Source: Lepidurus packardi (Eukaryota; Arthropoda; Branchiopoda; Notostraca; Triopsidae). From it: a DNA stretch of 64,000 bases. A program made the position numbers and the translations under genes. Positions within the stretch are counted from its first letter, which is position 1. Every line of letters begins with the position of its first letter. A model generated the notes under the pieces. It ran no database searches. It was given only the letters and a program-made list of their open reading frames with translations, and was not told the origin of the DNA. Where the stretch lies: assembly GCA_023053545.1 (NCBI GenBank), contig JAKZAN010000007.1, positions 2,666,001-2,730,000 of the forward strand, given 5' to 3'. This document shows positions 15,976-28,000 of this stretch, one piece after another.

Positions 15976-16379
15976 CCTTAAGGCCACGGTGTACTGGAAC
16001 CCCTTATGGCGCTACAGCATGGCAAAAAGGGATGAAAAAATTCTAATTTTTCCTATGCAAAATAATGAAATTGTATTCCGAAAGTAATGCAAGGGATATA
16101 TTTGTATATATTGGTTCGTCTCTGTTAACATTTTCCTTCCATAGTTTTTTACGCAGAGTTCCAAGTTATTTAAATATTAAATAAATCATACCTACAGAAA
16201 ACGAACACTGCTCGATAGATTTTCTTACTAGGACATTTACAAAAAAAAAAGTTATCTCTTTCTGTTTCTTTTAATTTCTTGTTAAAAGTTTATGAAATTA
16301 CACTGAGAAAGGGTATGACATCAATAACCGCTTCTGACAAAAAGTCATCAAGTACTTGCAGCACACCTTGGCCTTAAGG
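15976..16379. mobile_element. Probable MITE with terminal inverted repeats
   Basis: The left end CCTTAAGGCCACGGTGTACT (15976 on) matches the reverse complement of the right end (16379 back, CCTTAAGGCCAAGGTGTGCT); 21 of 24 positions agree. The 404-base interior has no coding capacity. I see no clear target-site duplication. It ends about 220 bases before the ECHDC1 start codon. Confidence 0.55.
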
Positions 16380-16596
16380 CTCCATAGGTTGGAGATCGCA
16401 TGGGAAACGCCACAATACTGCAACGTAAAACCATGAAGTTTGTAAAACAGAAGAATTATTTAGTTTTTGCCCCTATTGTAGCTAGTATCAACGTTGCACT
16501 TGTTCATTTTGCACTTTTTGGATCACGTTGACATAGCATTGTGTATTTAAAAAACGTGACATGATATTTTGTCTCTTAAGGAAAAGGCGAGTTACA

Positions 16597-17578
16597 ATGT
16601 TCCGTTCAATTCGAAGCCCTTTGGCGGGTAGAAAAATAGCGCACATGTGCCATCGGATTGCTTCGTATTACTCTGAACCTGCTGTTCCCCTCGATTTCAT
16701 TCTGTCGCAGTTCAAAGACTACGAAGGAGGCCACATTGTTCTTGAAAAGGACGAAAGCTCGGGCATTGCTTGTATTTTCATCGACAATCTTTCTAAACGC
16801 AACGCCATCAGTGGTAATACTTTTACTGAACCAAAAAATTACAAGAAAATCCCTGAAAATCGTCATCACATCCTTATGTTTTACGTTGCAAGGAAAGATG
16901 ATGGTGGATCTCCACGATGTCGTCCAAGAGCTGGAAAGCTGGGAAAATGGCAAAGGTCTCATTCTCCATTCTGCGGGTGACATTTTCTGCTCAGGCGGTG
17001 ATCTCAACACTGTCAAGCAAATCTCCAACCCAGATGATGGCTTTAAGATGGCCACACTCATGCACGACTCGCTCGAACGCCTTCACAACTTGCCGCTGGT
17101 TTCCGTCGCCTTAGTTCAAGGCAAAGCTCTCGGTGGAGGAGCGGAATTTGCCACTGCCACCGATTTCCGGCTCTTTACGCCTCAAGGAGAGCTCAGTTTC
17201 GTACAGGCCAAGATGGGCGTGGCTACAGGCTGGGGCGGCGGAACCCGTTTGGTCCAGTTACTGGGCCAGAAACAAGCGTTAGACTTGCTGTTGACTTGCG
17301 ACAAGGTCGGCGCTCAACGTGCGTTACAACTAGGGTTGGCAGACGGAGTCTTGGGAATCGAAAAGGCAGATCCACCTTTGCTAGATCAGGTCAAAAACTG
17401 GTTGCAACAGCGGACAAGCCACGCCCCTCAGGTAGTCCGTTCGCTGAAAGCCATTACCAGCGCTGCTCGCGCTCTACCTGCCCACGAAGCTCTAGAAGAA
17501 GAACGACGATACTTTGCCACGTTGTGGGGAGGGGAAGCCAACAAACGAGCCCTGGGACAGAACCTGAAACACAATTAG
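16597..17578 (+). CDS. ECHDC1: Ethylmalonyl-CoA decarboxylase, crotonase family
   Basis: Two exons, 16597-16813 and 16893-17578, give 300 residues (human protein about 307). The enzyme decarboxylates ethylmalonyl-CoA, a side product of acetyl-CoA carboxylase, as a metabolite-repair step. The crotonase fold is clear: NLSKRNAISG at the N-terminal CoA site, CSGGDL for the first oxyanion-hole segment, SVALVQGKALGGGAEF with the GGGAE motif, DFRLFTPQG, and GWGGGTRLV. The C-terminal WGG followed by N (LWGGEAN) is typical of ECHDC1 and separates it from enoyl-CoA hydratases. I chose ATG 16597 (MFRSIRSPLAGRK); an upstream in-frame ATG at 16561 would add 12 residues. The basic N-terminus could be a weak mitochondrial presequence. 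The 79-base intron is GT-AG with phase 1. Confidence 0.93.
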
Positions 17579-17765
17579 ATCCTCCAAAATTCAAATGTAA
17601 TTTTCTTTTCTTCGACTTGGAAGTTGTTGGAACCACACCGAACACTTGAATTATGGATAACAGCGTATATGATTAGTTTTCGATTTATTTCTGTACAGCA
17701 CATCATGCAACCAAATTGAAATGATGAAAACGATTGCAATACAAAAGAATGGAAAATAATCATAA

Positions 17766-17771
17766 AATAAA
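17766..17771 (+). promoter_or_regulatory. Poly(A) signal of ECHDC1
   Basis: AATAAA in CATAAAATAAAAAATT about 190 bases after the stop codon. Confidence 0.5.
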
Positions 17772-18530
17772 AAATTAATACAAGAATTTCTGCAAGGATA
17801 TGACAACGTGATACCTGTTTTCGTTTTTACTTCCGTAAAGGTTTCAATTTAAGAGAAAGGGGGACAGAAATGAATGCCTGTGGGTTAGTTAGAGAAAGAA
17901 CGAAGAAAACCCCTTGATTAGGAAGCCACCACCAGATCACTGCCACTTACTGAAATGTTTTTTGTTTTATTTGCATGGTTTCATCCAGAAAGTCATAACC
18001 TTTCCAGAGCCTTTAAGAGAGTTAGTGAAGCACACAGCCACGCCCCATGGGAAGAAACTACAACCATTCAGATAGCAGTTAGTTCACTTGGTTAAGTATG
18101 GGTTGGATATCATTATAAAAACATGCCCAATGTATTCTAAAATTACTTAAATTCTAAAATTTTTACATTTTGAGCTCTAGGTGAACTATAAGAAGAAGCC
18201 TAGCAATACCGACTTATCTTTAGAAAACAGAGCACACAATCTAGTTTGTAACACGTTACATTTCACCATGCGGACATCAGTAATTAAGCAATTAAAGAAA
18301 AGATAGATTAGTTAGAATTAAGTCGCACTTGCGTAACCTAGCAAGGTGATGATATCCACAGTAATCGTACTTTGTTTACTGTTATAGTGTCTAAGCATCA
18401 GTTACATTGGTAACATGCGTTGGTAAGTGGCGCCCATACTTCCACTATGTTACGATCAGAAACTTTGCAAGTTAATAACTATTAACGTTTTTTTTTAAAT
18501 GTTAACTTAACTCCTAGAATAATTCTACAT
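17772..18530. other. Intergenic region between convergent genes
   Basis: Separates the 3' ends of ECHDC1 (+) and the Ig-domain gene (-). A/T-rich. It could hold a 3'UTR or an alternative last exon of the Ig gene, but I recognise no coding sequence. Confidence 0.4.
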
Positions 18531-21422
18531 CTACTTATAGAGACACGCATGGAAGCAGTTATGTACATGTTCAAACTCAATCATTGTTTTACCCGTTTTA
18601 CCTGCACTACTGGCTGCGGGAGGCAAGTAATAGTCATTTTTGCGTTGCCAGTCCGAAGGAACCAGGCTAGTAGAAGTTTTCCCGTTGGAAACCGTCTGCT
18701 CCGGCCGGTACAATTCTTCTGGCTCTTCTGCATAAGTAACCCAATTCTTGCTCACTTTGGTCACATTGTAGCTCCTTCGCTCTAAAAGAAAACGAACGAC
18801 AAATAGCATTATGGACACGAGCTATCCAATTGCTACGGCTTTTCGAGTTATTATCCTCCCGTTTAATTTCCTGTTGCCATTTTCTTTCCAGTTTTTTTTT
18901 CTTACCTTCGACAGGCTTCAGCTCCTGGACGATCTTACCGATTGTCGTCGTCAACGAAATTTCTTCCAAGTTCAAACAATATATATAAAAAAACAAACGA
19001 GAAGTGAAAAATAAAAAAATGTTAATGCAATATGAAGGCGTTTCGATTAAAGAAGAAGGTTTTTCCTTTTCTCTTTTCTTTTTTTCTAATGTTGTTGGTA
19101 TTTATTTCTCTTTTGTCGGACTGAGAAAGTAAATACACTCATACCATAAAGTCGTATCGATCCTTCCGCTTCACCGAGGGAGTTTTTGGCCACGCATCGG
19201 TAATGGCCAAAGTCTTGCTCACTGAGATGCTGGAGCGTGAGCTTCATATGGGTCTTGTAGCCGTTTTCCGTGGTATCAGGCCGTAAGCGGCGACCAGGTA
19301 AAACCATAACGTCGCCTCTAACCCAATAACTAATAGGTCGCGGCTGACTTTCCGTGTGGCAATCCAGAACGACGGTGCTCCCCAACGGCGCGCCCACCAG
19401 TTGATTAGGTACCCACACCATGGGCGGAACTTTGGGGGGGCGAAGAAGAGTGAGAGGGAGAGAAGGAAGGAGAGGGAAATGTACGAGAATAAGAAAGTAG
19501 GAAACGTCAAAAGATCTAAACGGCCAAAACTAAAGTTTGTTGTTCGATGTCACTATGGCATTGGGGATGCAGAAGCAATCTTACGTAAATACTAAACGAG
19601 ATTCTTTTAAAAAATTCTTAACAGTATTCAGAAAATACCAATACTAAATACGTAACAGTTCTTCTTTCCCACACTAGTTTCAAAAATGCAAATTCAGTTT
19701 CCACCTAAGCATAACAATAGAAAATAATTGAAAAATTTGGAAACTCGTGCTCAAGACATTATTTCAGTTGATCTTTTAGAAACATTCATGCCAATTGAGT
19801 ATGTGATTATAAAAGTATCTTGCTCGCCGTTCTTTGCGCAGCAGCCGAGCAGCAGCAATGCGCGTTCATTTACACCCATGCAAAGCACTGCACGTCACCT
19901 CGCGGTAGCTTAGATGTATCAAAGCTAATTTATAAATATATAAATATAAATGTATAAATACAAACATATACATATAAATATAATGCCTTAAAATATATTC
20001 CTAAAATGCTTACATTCCACGTCCAAAGTAATGCGTTTGCTGACTGACGGAGGTACTCCATTGGAAGCAATACAGAGGAACGCCCCTATTAAACGAAAGA
20101 AAAATGGATCCTCAGTCAATTAGGTGCTTGACAAAAAGAAAGATTCACGCTCTGATAAACAACAGAAAATGGAAAAGGAAAGAAGTCAATGTGTCACGCA
20201 CCGGAATCTGTTCGGCTGACTTTGGAGAAGACCAAATCATCTCCTTCGTGGACGGATACTGCTTTGCACAAAAGAGAAAAAAACCCGCAAAAATCAGATC
20301 GACCTGATGTACCGAGCATAAGAGGGAAGAAAAACGTTTGAGAAAGAAAGCGGAAAGGGAAAAAAATTTGGTAAAAGTCAATACAAAAGCGGAGGCAAAA
20401 AGATGAGGAACCATGTGGTAGGTGGGGCGAGGGGGTTTTAAGGGCCAGGAAAAAAGGTGGTAAGGGGTAGAGGGGGAACCGCTTAATCAACACAATCTTT
20501 CACGAACCCAATTTCCGTCGCTCAGCTCCTACAGTCAAAGCTCTTCCGTCTTCCCGCCTCCAAGTGACACGGGGGGCAGGAACGCCCTCACCCCGGCAAG
20601 TCAAGACCGCCTTGGCACCCTCCCGGACCGACAAATGCGAGGGCGAACTCTCGCTATCCACGATAGAAGGCGGGACTATTAAATATCGCATTAAATCAAT
20701 TGTCTTTTTGCCTATTCTTTTTTGAAAAACATAAATAAATAAAAGGAAAAACTTACCGACAACATGCAGATTGCCCACTTGACTAATCATCGGCTCGCTG
20801 TTGACTTGGCACCTTTATAGATAAAACTCTTTAGTTCATACTTTTAAAAAATATTTATCGATGTTCTACAAAGGTTAAGTGAACACTCCAAAATGAATTA
20901 TCCAAGCTTAAATTGAAACAATAAACTTATTCTTAAAAGCGATGCAATATGTGTAAATTTATATAAATATACTTGATATATTTCTGATGTAATATTTGCA
21001 TACTTATATAAATATACATTTATACAGTTGTGATGCAATATTTTTGTGCGAGGAAGCTACTGTGACGAGTAAATTAAATAAACTAAGAATGTACATGTAT
21101 CGGCCAGCGTCTTCAGGTTGAGCTCCCTTCAGGTGCAATGCCCATGTTCGCTGATGGTCATGTGACACTGAGAACCTGGGAATCTTGGTGACTACATCTC
21201 GATGGATGGTGACGATCATCTGTCGATCCAAATGGACCCACGCTACCTAAGCATTCACACCAAACAAGAACGACATTGCATTTAGTGAGGTAACGGAGGC
21301 CAAGGCAAGTTTTACTTTATAAGCTCCCAAGTTGTCCACCACACAGGGAAGTGATGCATCGCGTCCCACCGCTACTGTCACATTGGGAATGGTCTCTGCG
21401 AACGTTGGCTTCCCGTACCCAC
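18531..21422 (-). CDS. DIP/lachesin-like cell adhesion protein with three Ig domains (5' end missing)
   Basis: Nine exons read on the minus strand: 21316-21422, 21095-21246, 20757-20812, 20508-20675, 20202-20258, 20014-20085, 19145-19429, 18906-18962, 18531-18781; together 400 residues. Ig1 has PTFAETIPNVTVAVGRDASL, CVVDNLGAYKVAWVHLDRQ and EDAGRYMCQVNSEP. VVPPSI opens Ig2, which has VLTCRGEGVPAPRVTWRREDG and AFLCIASNGVPPSVSKRI. FPPMVWVPNQLVGAPLGS opens Ig3, with QDFGHYRCVAKNSLGEAEGS. The PPSVSKRI and P-M-[VI]-W-[VI]-P-N-Q-L-V-G blocks are signatures of Dpr-interacting proteins and their lachesin relatives, which pair with Dpr proteins at synapses and are usually GPI-anchored. The signal-peptide exon lies upstream (beyond 21422). 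The donor after 20508 (GTTCGT) is weak but is the only one giving the right phase. The last exon, if read to its stop, ends HACLYK with no hydrophobic tail, so another terminal exon may exist. I cannot assign a specific DIP paralogue. Confidence 0.85.
20941..21042. repeat. About 45-bp tandem repeat, roughly two copies
   Basis: GATGCAATAT at 20941, GATGTAATAT at 20985 and GATGCAATAT at 21032 each start a similar unit that contains TTATATAAATATAC. It lies in an intron of the Ig-domain gene. Confidence 0.7.
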
Positions 21423-24400
21423 CTTGTCGGAAAGAAAAACCAGGAGCACCTTTACTTTTGGTCATTTCAAGAGAGATCATTTTAGTTTTATCAGAAACAA
21501 CCTTTAGTCTTAAAGTAAAAGTCTCCCTTTTTTCCCAGAAGAAAGAGAAGAAGTACCCCAGTTTATAGTATTTTAGGGTACGGGTTCTCCAACAAGGGAA
21601 AAGTCTATCAGTCTTCATTAATTCGTGGTTCTCCAGAAGGTGTTCTTGCCGAGTTTAGTACCCTACTTAAGGCCTAAAAACACCCTCTTCCTCCCAGCAT
21701 CCCTCCATTCAGCATTCTACAGCATCTAGAAGCTCTTTTCCTTTCATTTACTCCACTTTTAAACAGCTAAAACTAAAAGGGGAGAAGAGAAAGAGAGAGG
21801 GGAAGCAAGAGAGCCGATATACAGCCCCATGCTAAAAAAGAAGAGCAGAAAATCCCCGGACCACGCGTTAATGCTATAACGACCAATTTCAGGGTTCAGC
21901 AAGGGGATAAGAAACAAGCAAAGGATGGGTCAAGAAGGGTGGGAGAGTAAAAGACTTGGACTAAAAGCGGGGGAAAGGAAAATAAGAGTCTTTTGGCTAG
22001 CGCACGCAAAAGACTAAAAGAACTTTTGCTCCCGGGGTAAGGCAGCAATGACTCTGGCCCGTAGTACTGGCCGCCCTTCTATCCCTCCTTGAACCCAACT
22101 TCGTTCGCCTTCACCCACTCCGTCCTCTAACCCTCCCCGAACTCTTTTGCTACTGTTCGGGGAACATTTGTCTTGTTTAGCGTATACAGTATACCTTCGC
22201 AACGAGCTCGGCAGTAAATCCCTATTGGTGTCCTCGTGTCCACTGTCTCTTCGCTCGCTCGCTCGCTTTTACCTTCTCTCCGACAAGTAATGGGTACCGT
22301 AGCCCCACATGTCTATAAAATCCGATTCGGGAACCGAAAACTTTGAGCTGAGTTTACTAAGCAGATGAAAACGACTCCAAAAGGAGCTCAATCTCCTTTG
22401 CCTTTACCCCTTACTGGACTAGATTTTAACCGCGTAAGAGATGGCTTCAGAAATTAGCAAAGAAATGTCACCTATTTTTTTTCTAAAAGAGTTATAAACT
22501 TGGGGAAAAGTTTTTCAAGTTTCTGAAGCCATTAAAAGTGCTTTTGCATGTAAGCTAGCGCCTAATCAAAAGCAAATAGGGTGGTTTTCCAGGGTTCTAA
22601 TAAAAAGACAGACATTGATGCATTAGAGATTATAACTTTTTCCAAGGCCCAGAAATTCCCTCGCCCGGGTCAGAAATTCAGACACAAATTCTTCTCGAAG
22701 ACTAAAAACAAGCACCAAATACAAGAAACCTCCCCACCAAAAATTCGAAAGTAATTGAACCTTCCAAGGCTCAATTGTATGTCTATGGCTCCTAAGACTT
22801 TACGACAAGTCTATATATAGAGTATCGGCTATTGTGTGTCCCATTGTATGTATATAACCATCGCGTACGAGACTGTGTCGTGTCAATCAAGGCAGCCACG
22901 CAAACCTCTGCCAAGTCAGTTTTCGTTTTCTTTTCTTCGTTCTGATTTCTTTACCCCCCACTTTACTAACCTCAAAGATGGCCGACGTTGGGGATTAGCA
23001 GGGTTTAGACAGGGCTAAAACGCTAAAATCACACCTGGACCTGAACCTGAGATGCGTCTTGGGCAACTTATAAAATCCTAGAACCTTGAAGAAAGCAATA
23101 TATTGAGCATTGTGTGATCAAGACTTGAAATCCCCTCTGTTCGGTACATACGGAACCCTCCCTATGTATCCAGAAGGGGAACGGGTTGGGGCGGTCTGGA
23201 CTTAACTTGATCCGCGTAAACTGAGCGGGAAACACGCGCTACCCGTTTCAGACAAATCTCTCTCGACAGTTTCCTTGCTATTACTGTGCACAGGAATTGA
23301 AAAGTGAAAAGCTCCACTCAATCAGTATCAGCCTGTTGTCGTAAAACAGCGACCTCAAGTCCTCAGGTACCCGTAGTAACCAGCAGAACTTCTCGGAATA
23401 CTATAGATCCGTCTGTGGTTCCCACAATCGGTTGATTTATGCTAGTATTCTAGCAATGTCTTCTCTAAAAATAAGAATTTCTCAAATAAATGTCAGAAAC
23501 TAGTGAAGGTTGGAACTTGGCTATGTCTACCGAGTTTGACACTTTCACCCTCCCCTCCCCCGACCAAATGTACTTCCAACAGTATAGTCGGTACTGGGAA
23601 CAAGGGAGACACAAAAAGTTTGGGTTTGCAGGTTCCTTACAAGAAGAAAGTTTGTACTTTCCCGAACACACACAGGTAAAAGAGAGCCAGAGTGAGAGCT
23701 AGAGAGAGGGACAGACAGAGCGACAGAAGACTTTTCTCTTTCTCAGTTTCCGTCGCTTCTTCAGGGGGCCATTAGCTGCACTTGCGTCTTTCTCACATGA
23801 GTTGGTACAAGGAAAAGACGTGGAAAAGGCCTGCAACAACGACCTGCAAACTTATATGAGCTTTTGCAGGGGCGGCCCAAACCCCCATCTCAGGTCGCTC
23901 GAGTCCTCTCGCTCTTTTTAGTAAACGGGGGAAAAGTATCCTCCGGTACCGGCCGAGGCTACTAATCAAGTCATTAAGCGCCTCGCAGCCGGTCGCACGA
24001 CGACAAACTAATCGTTCTATGACGGTCAAACAACAATGTTTGGAGAACCAGTGGGAACCGAGTTCCATTTACGGCTCTTTACAACCACACACACCTCACA
24101 ACATAACAGAAAACATGGAAAGACCAAAAATGAATAAAAAAGTAAGACAGGAGAAACAAAAAGTAAAAAGGGGACCGCTGGCGAGAAAATGTATAAAACC
24201 CGCTCTGGTTCCGGTCGACGGAAGCAACAATGTTGGCACCCAGTTTTTCCCCTCCTTATGCCTTATTTCTCCTAATGTCACCATGGAGAAACCGGTGGCC
24301 AGGAGGAGGCCGTTTTTTCATTGTTGCGTTTTTCTCTGGGCGCTGCTACAGCAGACACAACGACGAAAATCTGGGACCTGGGAAGGCACTAAATTTTTCT

Positions 24401-24986
24401 TTATTTACTTTAAAAGATAAGATCGTACACTGGTCAGGATTTGTACCTTTTTTTTTTTTTTTACAAAGTTCAAACCTCTTCAAACAGACTATAAATACAG
24501 TAAAGCTAGACTACAAAATATTAGGGAAAAAAGGTACAGAGCAGTCTAAAGTATGTTGTTTCTATGTCAATATCCTATGTCACTATTCCAGCATTCACTC
24601 TGATCCGAAACTAGATTTTCGAATACCAGAATCCCGTGTACAAGTAAAAGGGATCGAGGGGGTATGTCCAAACAGTAATTCAAATGAAAAGGGGGTTATC
24701 AGTTTCACTTAAAAGTTTGTATTGTCAAATACTTATCCGATGTGATAGATACCAGTCCAATGCTAAAGAATAGCCTACTGGTTCAAGACTAAAAGGGTAC
24801 TAGGGGTCATATTATCCCCAATCAAAAAGGCAATGTGTGGTAATATTATAGTATTTTACACTTAAAATTAGAGTAATTTTAATTTCAAAAAGGATAACTG
24901 CAGCACTAAATGAAAAAATGGATAAAATAGTACAATGAAATGAAACAGACAATAATAACAACATGGATGAAAACACAATAAATCCA

Positions 24987-25016
24987 AAATCTAGCATTGG
25001 AGACAATGCTAGATTT
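24987..25016. repeat. 13-bp hairpin with GAGA loop
   Basis: Arms AAATCTAGCATTG (24987-24999) and CAATGCTAGATTT (25004-25016) are exact complements with loop GAGA. Confidence 0.85.
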
Positions 25017-28000
25017 GATTCAGGACATTAGGAACAGTAAACTATAGATTAAATAAACTATATAGTCTTAGATGGGCAGTTCATTATTACCAGGGCAACT
25101 AAAACACAAACCTAGGAATTCAATCCGAAGTTATCAATTATGAGAGTGAAATAGGTTACAGAACCTAAACACTTTGTTATCCAAGTCAAGACCTATACTT
25201 AAAAAAATGGTGAATACTGAAACGGAATATAAGACTCCCATTTACCAACTACACGGAATTCTTTCACAACTAGTACAAATACCCGTTAACAAGGAATAGA
25301 GAACGTTCAAACGCTTTGACTACATGAACCAAGCCTGGCTCTCGAAGCTGTGTAACGTAAAATGTATACTAACGTAGCCGATTTTAAATCTTCAAAGCGC
25401 ATGCAAATCAAAAACTAATTTGAAACACATGTGCAACTAAGTTGAAAACTTTGATAACTCTCAACTCTTTCCTTCCCTTCAACATATATACACATACACA
25501 ATCTTAAGTTTCATTCTAACGAGATTTTAGATTATACTGAGCAATATGTGCCTTATAATCGTTCAGTTTCACCCCTTTTCCACTGTGTGTAAAAAACCCT
25601 TGCTTTCGAGTAATATCTCGGAGACTACTCTAGTTTTGACGTGGCAAACTGACACCAAAACGCCCATTTTTGGACGATTCGCTATTCCAATAAGTGTAAT
25701 AATAAACTTTCGCATTACAAGAAATATAGAATTGAAGGATTTTCTTCTAATAATACAAAATGCACCGGCAAATAATGCTACAAATAAGTTCCCTACTATA
25801 TTTATGGAAAACAGGAGGTTATAATAGGAATGAACGCGCTCTCCGTTCACTCCGCTCAGAAGCTTATAATAGAGTCTGGACCCATGGAATGACAAACCCG
25901 TGGCAAATCCTACCTTGAAAGCTTTTGGCTTGTCCGGGGGGCTTTTAAAGACAGACGTCAAGTTTTGCATATCAATGCTTTTGGGGGTTTATCTTGGGAA
26001 GATACTTATCATGACCTTAGTTTTTAAAAGGCATCCCCACCAGTTTCTTCCACACACTGGGGGAAAAAATTTAAATGGACCTCGAAGAGTGAGGAGAGCA
26101 TATCATATCGGCCGGAGTATGTGTATGTGTGTGGTAAAAAGAAAAGAAAAAAGCTTTCTTGTTAGGTTACGGAGCGAATGAATTATGCAAGGCAGCTTTT
26201 GGCCGCAGGTTTTCCTTTAACCGTGCTGGAACGCGGCAGAAATCTGGTCCATGTGATGACATTGTTGCAAGCTGCATGTTTCATGGCTAGCATGGCAAGA
26301 GCAAGAGAGAAGTTTCAGGAGATAGACACACGAGTATTCCAGACCAACACAAGACACACACACACATGCTAGACGGTACATTATGTGGCTTTGCGATCCA
26401 GGAATGTTTCGCGCGCCATAGATCCGGTTCTCAAATCCGAGCTGTTGATTTGAGAAGGGAACAAAGACAAGAGGGAGAGCTTTATCAATAAAGCAGCAAG
26501 GTGTCAACGGGTATCGCGCTCCTATGCAAAAGAACCTGAGAGTTTGTATCGCCCTTATTTGGAATGGTTATAAAAAGGATTACGAGCTCAGAATCGCTGC
26601 CTTTCCCCTTTTGTTTTCTTTATTTTATTTCTACTTCTTTTGACTTTGCAAGGTGGGGTGGGGAAATCAGGTTTCTTCATTTCTTGTGCTCGCAGAACAT
26701 ACGGGCACTTGGGGGTACGAGGACGAGGACGTGCTTCTCGCTCCAGATAAGAACTTAAAAGTTTTCAGATGGTCCAAGCACCACGTAGATCGGATTCCGA
26801 GCCCAAATGAATTAAAGAGTTACTAACGTGGGTTGGTGGTGGTGGGAGTTTTTACTCCCGAGAGAAGGCTGTTTGTTACTTGTGACTTTCAGATTACGTT
26901 GAAGATAATGCCAAACAAACCCTTTTGTATGTTACTTCGTGTAGTCTTTTTTTTTTATTGAGAAAATGGAAAAGGAAGTTCCACCCGAAAGGGCCATTTC
27001 GCAACCCAAGGGCTTGCAGGAGGGAAAGCTAACTGGGATGGAGCATCTCTTCCGCCAGCTCGTGACACTGAAAAAGTTTTTTCTTCATCCATGTATTCCT
27101 ATCTGCTTTTTCTTTCTCTTCATTTTTTTACCTTTGGGGAATGGCGAAGCTCTGACATCGGCCACGACCAGCAGACTCAACAGCGGTAGCAGCAACGCAG
27201 CAGCACTACCTGGCATTCTGCCGGTACCGGCCATGGCTCTCTTGAGTTATCCAATGAGTTTCTTCGAAGCAAAGCAAAATCAAATAAACAACGAAAAGAA
27301 GTAAAGTACGGGATCAAGAGAGTGGTCTGAAGAAGAAGTCAAGCACCAAATTATTCCAGGTATTTCACATGGCAAGACGATTTGCCAATACCGCATCAAT
27401 CCATTCAATTCGGGGTGGCAATACACTCAGTACATGCCAATTCGGCTGGGTAATGGTGGGCAATACGCAATACACTAAATTACAGTGTCGCAAATGAGCC
27501 TCATTAAATCGAAGAGTATTTGAACTTTTACAAAGAGGCAGCACAATACTGTACTTAAATAGCTAAATGAGTCTGGATTTTTTGAAATTTTGGGAGTAAA
27601 CTTTTTTTTTTGCGGGAAACTTTTCTTTCAACGCTGCAAGAAGGTCCAACTAGCGACAGGTAACCGGTTGCTGGTGTGACTGTCGAGAATACGTTCATCT
27701 TGGCCGAGTTTGGGTTCGGGGGAATACACGGGACTACTACATATGCCCTGCGCAGTCGTATTAGGAATAGCCGGTATCCGGTAACTCAAACGCACACCTT
27801 TGGGATCTTTTAGGATGGATGTGTGTATGTTTTTACTAACACCTAATCAAAATCACATTGCCTGCTTTGCTCCATTTGGGGGGGGGGGGAGTTCTTTTCA
27901 GTCCATTTCTTATTGGATGTTTGAACGGAAAGACGTCTGGTACAACTGTTGAAGAACCGAACCGGAAAGACCATGAAGTCATTACGGTGCATTTTTTCAC

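Noticed and set aside
16893..17578. Enoyl-CoA hydratase (ECHS1) as the identity of the crotonase gene
   Set aside because: The C-terminal LWGGEAN block, SVALVQGKALGGGAEF and overall similarity fit ECHDC1 better, and the catalytic glutamate context of ECHS1 is not seen.
26966..27304. + frame with a hydrophobic stretch CIPICFFFLFIFLPL resembling a signal peptide
   Set aside because: The hydrophobic part derives from a T-rich tract and the rest has no family match. The initiator is far from the hydrophobic region.
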